DNA from: Sphingomonadales bacterium
Lineage (GTDB): Bacteria > Pseudomonadota > Alphaproteobacteria > Sphingomonadales > Sphingomonadaceae
Length of the DNA stretch: 64,000 nucleotides
Assembly (NCBI GenBank): GCA_017302615.1
Contig: JAFLDB010000001.1
Span: 372,001 to 436,000, forward strand
Direction: 5' to 3'
The notes beneath the pieces were generated by a model that was given only the letters and a program-made list of their open reading frames with translations, had not been told where the DNA came from and made no database searches. This document shows, in pieces, positions 59,693-64,000 of this stretch; position 1 is the stretch's first letter; every line of letters begins with the position of its first letter. Made by a program: the position numbers and the translations under genes.

Positions 59693-60427
59693 TCATCGCT
59701 GGACCGTGACCCGCAGCAGGCGGCCCTGACGGACCGGCTCGACCAGCAGGACAATGCCGTCAGGTCCGGCATATTCGGTCCGGGCGCGCAACGGGCCACT
59801 TTCCACCAGGCTGTGGACCAGCCGGACCGCGGCCTTGGCAATGGCGGCGGGCGGCAAACGGCGGTCCGGTTCGAAGCGGAGTTCCTGGCCGATGAAGAAG
59901 TCCAGCCCAAGCGAGGTCATCGCCCCGTCCGGCTCTCTTCGCAGCGAGGTCAGTCCGAGGGCGGGAAAGGCCCCGCCATCGAGCCATTCGGTAACGACGC
60001 CGCAGTAGTACTTGATTGTCATCCAGCAGCTGGCCGGCCCCCAGTGTGCCGCCAGCACGCCGGGCAGGCCCGCCAACCGGGTGCCGATTCCGGCCAGCAC
60101 CCGCACCGCGGGAAGCATGCCGGGTCCGTCGGCCAGATGCGGCGCGGGTTGCAGGGCCAGCGCTTCTCCCGCCGGAGCCTCGGCCAGGCCGAGCAACGCG
60201 CCCGGGGCGGGATAGGCCGAAGGCTGACCGTGGGCCAGGCCGTGGAGGTCAAAGGTAAGGCCGCCGGCCAGCAGTTCGACCCAGCCCTGCGCCGGAGCGG
60301 GGCCGGCACAGTCCGGATCGGGGATATGACTGATCGCAAAGGGCATCACCGAACCGGGCACGGAAGCGAGCGCGGCAATGGCATCAAGATCCGGACGCTG
60401 GCCTTCCGCAAAGATCAACGACAGCAC
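59693..60427 (-). CDS. Uncharacterised protein, faintly DUF4261-like, upstream of the AHH gene
   Basis: Protein of 244 residues from GTG 60427; no good Shine-Dalgarno is visible, and ATG 60346 is an alternative. No signal peptide. HWGPASCWMTIKYYCGVVTEWLDGGAFPALGLTSL and SLGLDFFIGQELRFEPDRRLP have the shape of DUF4261, a cytosolic family sometimes found near toxins. This is a weak pattern call. It could be an immunity protein for the AHH nuclease, by position only. Confidence 0.5.
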   Translation of the reverse strand: MLSLIFAEGQRPDLDAIAALASVPGSVMPFAISHIPDPDCAGPAPAQGWVELLAGGLTFDLHGLAHGQPSAYPAPGALLGLAEAPAGEALALQPAPHLADGPGMLPAVRVLAGIGTRLAGLPGVLAAHWGPASCWMTIKYYCGVVTEWLDGGAFPALGLTSLRREPDGAMTSLGLDFFIGQELRFEPDRRLPPAAIAKAAVRLVHSLVESGPLRARTEYAGPDGIVLLVEPVRQGRLLRVTVQR

Positions 60428-60587
60428 CGGTGCCGCAACTGCCCCAGCATTGTCCGCCGCCTGAATGATGACCTGTCCCCTGAAATAGGTGCGCCGTGAT
60501 TCCCTTCATCTGGCACCTTTCCAAGCAATTAGTCGAGTCCCGGCACAACAATTCAAACCGCTTCGGAGCAGTCTTCTTGGTCAATGC

Positions 60588-61070
60588 TCAAAATATGCCA
60601 TGCTCCAAACCTTGCGCCAGAGCCATTCCCAGGTCCGCCGCAAGGTCCAGTTGCGACGCGGGAACGGTCTTGGCGGCAAGGATCTCCGCGGGTGTCTGGG
60701 CAGCAAGATTGACGATCAAGGGCTCCGCCACCCGCCGCAACCGCCAACCGGTGACGATCCGGTCCAACTGGCGCTGCGCGCCCGCGCCATCGCTGCCGGC
60801 AGAGATGATCGATGCATAGGGCCGCCCTTCCACCTGACCAAGCAATGGGTAGTAAGTGCGATCGAACAGCTCCTTCATCTGCCCGCTCATTGCGCCGAGG
60901 TTCTCCGGGCAGATGAACAGGAAGCCGCCCGCTGCCAGCAAGTCACCGGCCTGCGCGTCCGCCGCCGCGATCAGGCGCGCACCATCCCCCGCGCCCCGCG
61001 CCGCCGCAAGGGCCAGGGCCTCGCTGGCTCCGGTCCGGCTGTGCCAGACGATCGCGAGCGAAACCGTCAA
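60588..61070 (-). CDS. Flavodoxin-fold NAD(P)H-dependent oxidoreductase
   Basis: Protein of 160 residues. The N-terminal VWHSRTGASEALALAAARGAG is the phosphate-binding loop for FMN (SRTGASE), FICPENLGAMSGQMKELFDRTYY is the second flavin loop, and ASIISAGSDGAGA closes the fold. Related to WrbA/NADPH-dependent FMN reductases. Its partner is unknown. It is 4 bp after the exported protein gene at 61075. Confidence 0.85.
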   Translation of the reverse strand: MTVSLAIVWHSRTGASEALALAAARGAGDGARLIAAADAQAGDLLAAGGFLFICPENLGAMSGQMKELFDRTYYPLLGQVEGRPYASIISAGSDGAGAQRQLDRIVTGWRLRRVAEPLIVNLAAQTPAEILAAKTVPASQLDLAADLGMALAQGLEHGIF

Positions 61071-61074
61071 GCGC

Positions 61075-62289
61075 CTAGCAGCCGCTGCCGAGCACGCCGC
61101 CCACGATCCCGCCCAATCCGCGCTTCTTCTTGCACTTGGGCTGCTCCGCCTCGGCGGGGGGCTGTTGCCCGGCGGCCTGGCTCATGCCCGGCATGTCCAT
61201 CCAGCTCGTTATCGAACGGTGCCGGATCCGCGCGGTCCATTGCAGGTGCCATTCCGCCTTGGGGTCGGCAGGACGGGCGGGATGGAGGAAGTTCTCCTCC
61301 GGTCCGAAAGCGGTGAGCATGCCCATCCGGAAGTCGGGCCCGGCCTTGCGCACCTCCGCCGGGATGACGCACTGCGTTACCGTTGGCGCCAACACCGTGC
61401 GGTCCTTGACCAGAGCGGCAACCTGACCGGGGCTGAGCCAGTCATTGAGCCCGCCACCAAACTGGCGGCTGGCGCTGCTGGTCCACATCACCATGTCGGC
61501 CATTTCCCCATCCGGCCCCAGTTTGCCGCCGAACTGGAAGGCGACATAGCCGGTCGCATCGGGCACGGCATTCCACTTGACCAGAGTCGAACCGCTGGCC
61601 TGTTCGGCCGGCTCGGCCTTCAGCGGCGCCATGAAGTCCCGCGTCAGGGTAAAGGCGATCTCGGGCGTGTAGTTTCCGGCCACCCGGTGCGCGCCGGGCA
61701 GGCTGCTGTCAGGCTTCACGAACTTGTGGTCCTCTGCCGGCCAGCGACCGAAAGTCTTGCTGTTCTCAAGGCTAGGCCCCCAATCGCGGGTAACCGTGCT
61801 GGTCCACAGCCCCGGCGGGACCTGTCCGGCCTGAAGCCGGGCCAGATCGATCACCACCGGCTGGCCTTTCGGCGCGCGCTCGCCGCAGCCCCAGAAGACC
61901 AGAATCCGGCCCTTGGGCTTTTGCGGCAGCTCGTCGAAGTCCGCCCGCTCCTGCCGCGGCGTAGCCAGCTGGACCGATTTGCCCAGCCTGGCCCCGGCCG
62001 GCATGAAATGCTCTGCCTTTGGCCCGCCCTTGGCCGGCAGGCTGGAGGAACCGAGCCGCAGGTAAAGCTCCTTCTGCACCTTGTCCCCGCCGCCCCTGCC
62101 AAAGGCCATGGAAAAGGCCCCGCCCATGCCCGAACCCATGGCGGCAAAGCCGGATACTGTCCCAGCGCGCATGTCGTATCGGGCGACCGGCCCACTGGTC
62201 GGCCCGCGCTGCTGGGCGATGACCGGAATGGCGGCGAGACTGGCTGCGCCAAGTCCGACGGCAAGCAGGATGCGATGATTGGCGTTCAT
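61075..62289 (-). CDS. Exported protein of unknown function
   Basis: Protein of 404 residues from ATG 62289 with GGAGGGA ahead. Signal peptide MNANHRILLAVGLGAASLAAIPVIAQQ, cleavage near residue 25. The mature part has no known domain: GRILVFWGCGERAPKGQPVVIDL, TVTRDWGPSLENSKTF, a TGYVAFQFGG stretch, and a basic tail KCKKKRGLGGIVGGVLGSGC with two Cys. I recall sphingomonad relatives with a similar lysine and glycine tail. Not recognised further. Confidence 0.7.
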   Translation of the reverse strand: MNANHRILLAVGLGAASLAAIPVIAQQRGPTSGPVARYDMRAGTVSGFAAMGSGMGGAFSMAFGRGGGDKVQKELYLRLGSSSLPAKGGPKAEHFMPAGARLGKSVQLATPRQERADFDELPQKPKGRILVFWGCGERAPKGQPVVIDLARLQAGQVPPGLWTSTVTRDWGPSLENSKTFGRWPAEDHKFVKPDSSLPGAHRVAGNYTPEIAFTLTRDFMAPLKAEPAEQASGSTLVKWNAVPDATGYVAFQFGGKLGPDGEMADMVMWTSSASRQFGGGLNDWLSPGQVAALVKDRTVLAPTVTQCVIPAEVRKAGPDFRMGMLTAFGPEENFLHPARPADPKAEWHLQWTARIRHRSITSWMDMPGMSQAAGQQPPAEAEQPKCKKKRGLGGIVGGVLGSGC

Positions 62290-62321
62290 GGACGTTCCCT
62301 CCTGATCGGCAGGCTGGCACA

Positions 62322-62351
62322 TTATCGGTTCCTGGCAATGAGAATTGTCAA
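62322..62351 (-). promoter_or_regulatory. Promoter of the exported protein gene
   Basis: On the minus strand TTGACA (complement of 62346-62351) and CGATAA (62322-62327) are 18 bp apart, 32 bp upstream of the ATG. The same 120-bp spacer must also hold the promoter for the divergent recJ. Confidence 0.5.
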
Positions 62352-62411
62352 TTATCGACAGTTGTTGCCCGCCCCCTTCCCCGCCTCCGGCACCTCGGCT
62401 AACCAGCGGCC

Positions 62412-64000
62412 ATGACTGCGCCTGCCACTTCGATCCTGGGTCTTGACCGCTCGCTCTCCGGGCGGGTCTGGCGTTGGCGCGGCGGCAACATGGACCTGGG
62501 CAACGGCGCCAGCCTGAACCACGATATCGTTGCCCAGTTGCTGCTGTCTCGCGGGGTTGCGCCCGATGACCTTGACCGGCACCGCAACCCCTCGCTGCGC
62601 GCCTTCCTGCCCGACCCTTCGCTATTCCGCGACATGGACCGCGCTGCCGAGCGCTTGGCCGAAGCGGTGGTCAGGCGCGAGGCGCTGACCATTTATGGCG
62701 ACTATGACGTCGATGGCGCAACCAGCGCGGCACTGCTGATCCGCCTGATCCGCGCGCTGGGGCACGAGGCCGGATATTACATCCCGGACCGCCTGCTCGA
62801 AGGCTATGGCCCCTCGGGCGAAGCCCTGGTCAGGCTGGCGGAGCAGGGTTCGAGCCTGATCGTCACAGTCGATTGCGGGGCCATGGCCTTCGAAGCTCTC
62901 GAAATGGCCCGCACCGCCGGGGTCGACGTGATTGTCGTCGACCACCACAAATGCGCGGCCGAATTGCCCAAGGCGCTGGCGCTGGTCAATCCGAACCGGC
63001 TCGACGAAGCCGACGATGCCGCCGCACACGGCCATCTTGCCGCGGTTGGCGTTGCCTTTCTGCTGGCTGTCGCCACAGTCCGCACCCTGCGTGGGCAGGG
63101 ATACTTCAAGGACCGGCCGGAACCGGACCTGTTTGCCCTGCTCGATCTGGTGGCCCTGGGCACCGTTGCCGACGTGGCGGCGCTGCACGGGCTGAACCGC
63201 GCGCTGGTGGCGCAGGGCCTGAAAGTGATGGCCCGGCGCGACGGGATCGGCATGTCGGCGCTGATCGATGCCAGCAGGCTGAGCCGTGCGCCGACCTGCA
63301 GCGACCTGGGCTTTGCGCTGGGACCACGGATCAACGCCGGCGGGCGGGTTGGCGAATCGACACTGGGCGTCCGGCTACTGACCACCGAAGATCCGGACGA
63401 GGCCCGGACGATTGCGGCCCAGCTTTCGGCTCTCAACGAAGAACGCCGCGCGATCGAGGCGATGGTGCAGGAAGCGGCCGAAGCGCAGATCGAAGCCCAG
63501 CACAATCGGGCGGTCCTGACCCTGTCCGGGCGCGGCTGGCACCCCGGGGTGATCGGTATCGTTGCCGGACGGATCAAGGAAAAGACCGGCAAGCCCACCC
63601 TGGTGATCGCGCTCGATGCGGACGAGGCCGGGAATGGCAAAGGTTCGGGCCGGTCCATCGCCGGAGTGGACCTTGGGGCCGCGATCATCGCCGCGCGCGA
63701 GGCCGGACTGCTCGTCGCGGGTGGCGGGCATGCCATGGCGGCCGGGCTGACGATTGCGCCTGACCGGCTTCATGCGCTGGGCGAATGGCTGGATGAGCGG
63801 CTTGGGGCAACCGTAACTGCCGCCATGGCCAACCAGGCCATGCTGCTCGATCTGGCAGTTGCCCCGGGAGGCCTGACGCCGGCCCTGATCGAGGATCTGG
63901 AAAGCGCGGGCCCGTATGGCATGGGCTGGCCGGGCCCGCGTGTTGCGGTCGGCCCGGTACGGATGGTCAAGGCCGATGTTGTTGGCACCGACCATGTCCG
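62412..64000 (+). CDS. recJ: Single-stranded-DNA-specific exonuclease RecJ, N-terminal part (cut by window edge)
   Basis: The frame is open from ATG 62412 to the window end (529 codons). RecJ degrades single-stranded DNA 5' to 3' in recombination and repair. DHH-family motifs: IYGDYDVDGATSAALL (motif I), LIVTVDCGAMAFE (motif II), VIVVDHHK (motif III, DHH), ALLDLVALGTVADVA (motif IV), and the DHHA1-type GKGSGRSIAGVDLG with GGGHAMAAGL. The last OB-fold/DHHA1 part is beyond the window. Confidence 0.95.
   Translation, partial: MTAPATSILGLDRSLSGRVWRWRGGNMDLGNGASLNHDIVAQLLLSRGVAPDDLDRHRNPSLRAFLPDPSLFRDMDRAAERLAEAVVRREALTIYGDYDVDGATSAALLIRLIRALGHEAGYYIPDRLLEGYGPSGEALVRLAEQGSSLIVTVDCGAMAFEALEMARTAGVDVIVVDHHKCAAELPKALALVNPNRLDEADDAAAHGHLAAVGVAFLLAVATVRTLRGQGYFKDRPEPDLFALLDLVALGTVADVAALHGLNRALVAQGLKVMARRDGIGMSALIDASRLSRAPTCSDLGFALGPRINAGGRVGESTLGVRLLTTEDPDEARTIAAQLSALNEERRAIEAMVQEAAEAQIEAQHNRAVLTLSGRGWHPGVIGIVAGRIKEKTGKPTLVIALDADEAGNGKGSGRSIAGVDLGAAIIAAREAGLLVAGGGHAMAAGLTIAPDRLHALGEWLDERLGATVTAAMANQAMLLDLAVAPGGLTPALIEDLESAGPYGMGWPGPRVAVGPVRMVKADVVGTDHV

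Noticed and set aside
60525..60560. tRNA-like sequence (GTCGAGTCCCGGCAC) between two minus-strand genes
   Set aside because: A T-arm-like string is seen, but no acceptor, D or anticodon stems can be folded around it on either strand.

Overview
The window is 64 kb of a high-GC alphaproteobacterial chromosome, most likely from a sphingomonad (Novosphingobium/Sphingobium-like). The pointers are a Coq4 homologue with its metal motif, a DUF4170 protein, a primase gene overlapping an rpoD with a long acidic insert, DUF1214/DUF1254 proteins, a carotenoid oxygenase, and the palindromic repeats GTCATCCCCGCG and CGAGCGAAGTCGAG that I associate with this family. Almost all of the sequence is coding. No rRNA, tRNA, CRISPR array, prophage or intact insertion sequence was seen, and no gap exceeds about 260 bp.

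Layout. 1-4.5 kb: end of an aldo/keto reductase gene, a secreted Hcp-like protein, and a minus-strand operon (phosphotransferase, lipocalin-like protein, DUF1214, DUF1254) behind a large palindrome. 4.5-8.7 kb: enolase, a YqjD/YqjE/YqjK-like envelope cluster, DUF4170, a 29-bp-armed inverted repeat, greA. 8.8-14.8 kb: carB and carA, separated by two small exported proteins and by an inserted DUF559 nuclease gene with palindromic flanks; the insertion duplicated 33 bp of the carB start. 15-19.8 kb: yqeY, a GIY-YIG nuclease gene between inverted repeats, dnaG-rpoD. 19.9-24.7 kb: a ZTP-type riboswitch heading phosphatase-like gene, rpiB, glyA, nrdR, trmJ, then rpsD. 24.7-34.5 kb: nitroreductase, ABC-F ATPase, tgt, carotenoid oxygenase/TetR divergent pair, queA, cyclophilin, coaD, ispA, xseB. 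34.6-41.3 kb: two membrane proteins, purL, coq4, a heme-membrane-like protein, serB, miaA. 41.3-45.5 kb: ilvB-ilvN-ilvC and a YceI protein. 45.5-50.6 kb: epoxide hydrolase, thioesterase, serine hydrolase, regulator, TauD-type dioxygenase, trhO. 50.6-52.5 kb: leuA with a leucine-codon leader peptide. 52.5-59.1 kb: a catabolic cluster (two dehydrogenases, an SDR, acyl-CoA dehydrogenase, amidohydrolase, nitronate monooxygenase-like protein). 59.1-64 kb: an AHH nuclease-like protein and its neighbour, a flavodoxin-like protein, an exported protein, and the start of recJ.

How it fits together. Housekeeping blocks for nucleotides (carAB, purL), branched-chain amino acids (ilvBNC, leuA), one-carbon/serine metabolism (glyA, serB), tRNA modification (tgt, queA, miaA, trmJ, trhO) and replication/transcription (dnaG, rpoD, greA, recJ) alternate with catabolic genes. 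Four of the catabolic or redox promoters carry the same palindrome, TTAA-nCGnnCrn-TTAA, which suggests an undescribed shared regulon. The other notable signal is two unrelated small nuclease genes (DUF559 and GIY-YIG), each enclosed by palindromic repeats, one with clear insertion scars in carB.
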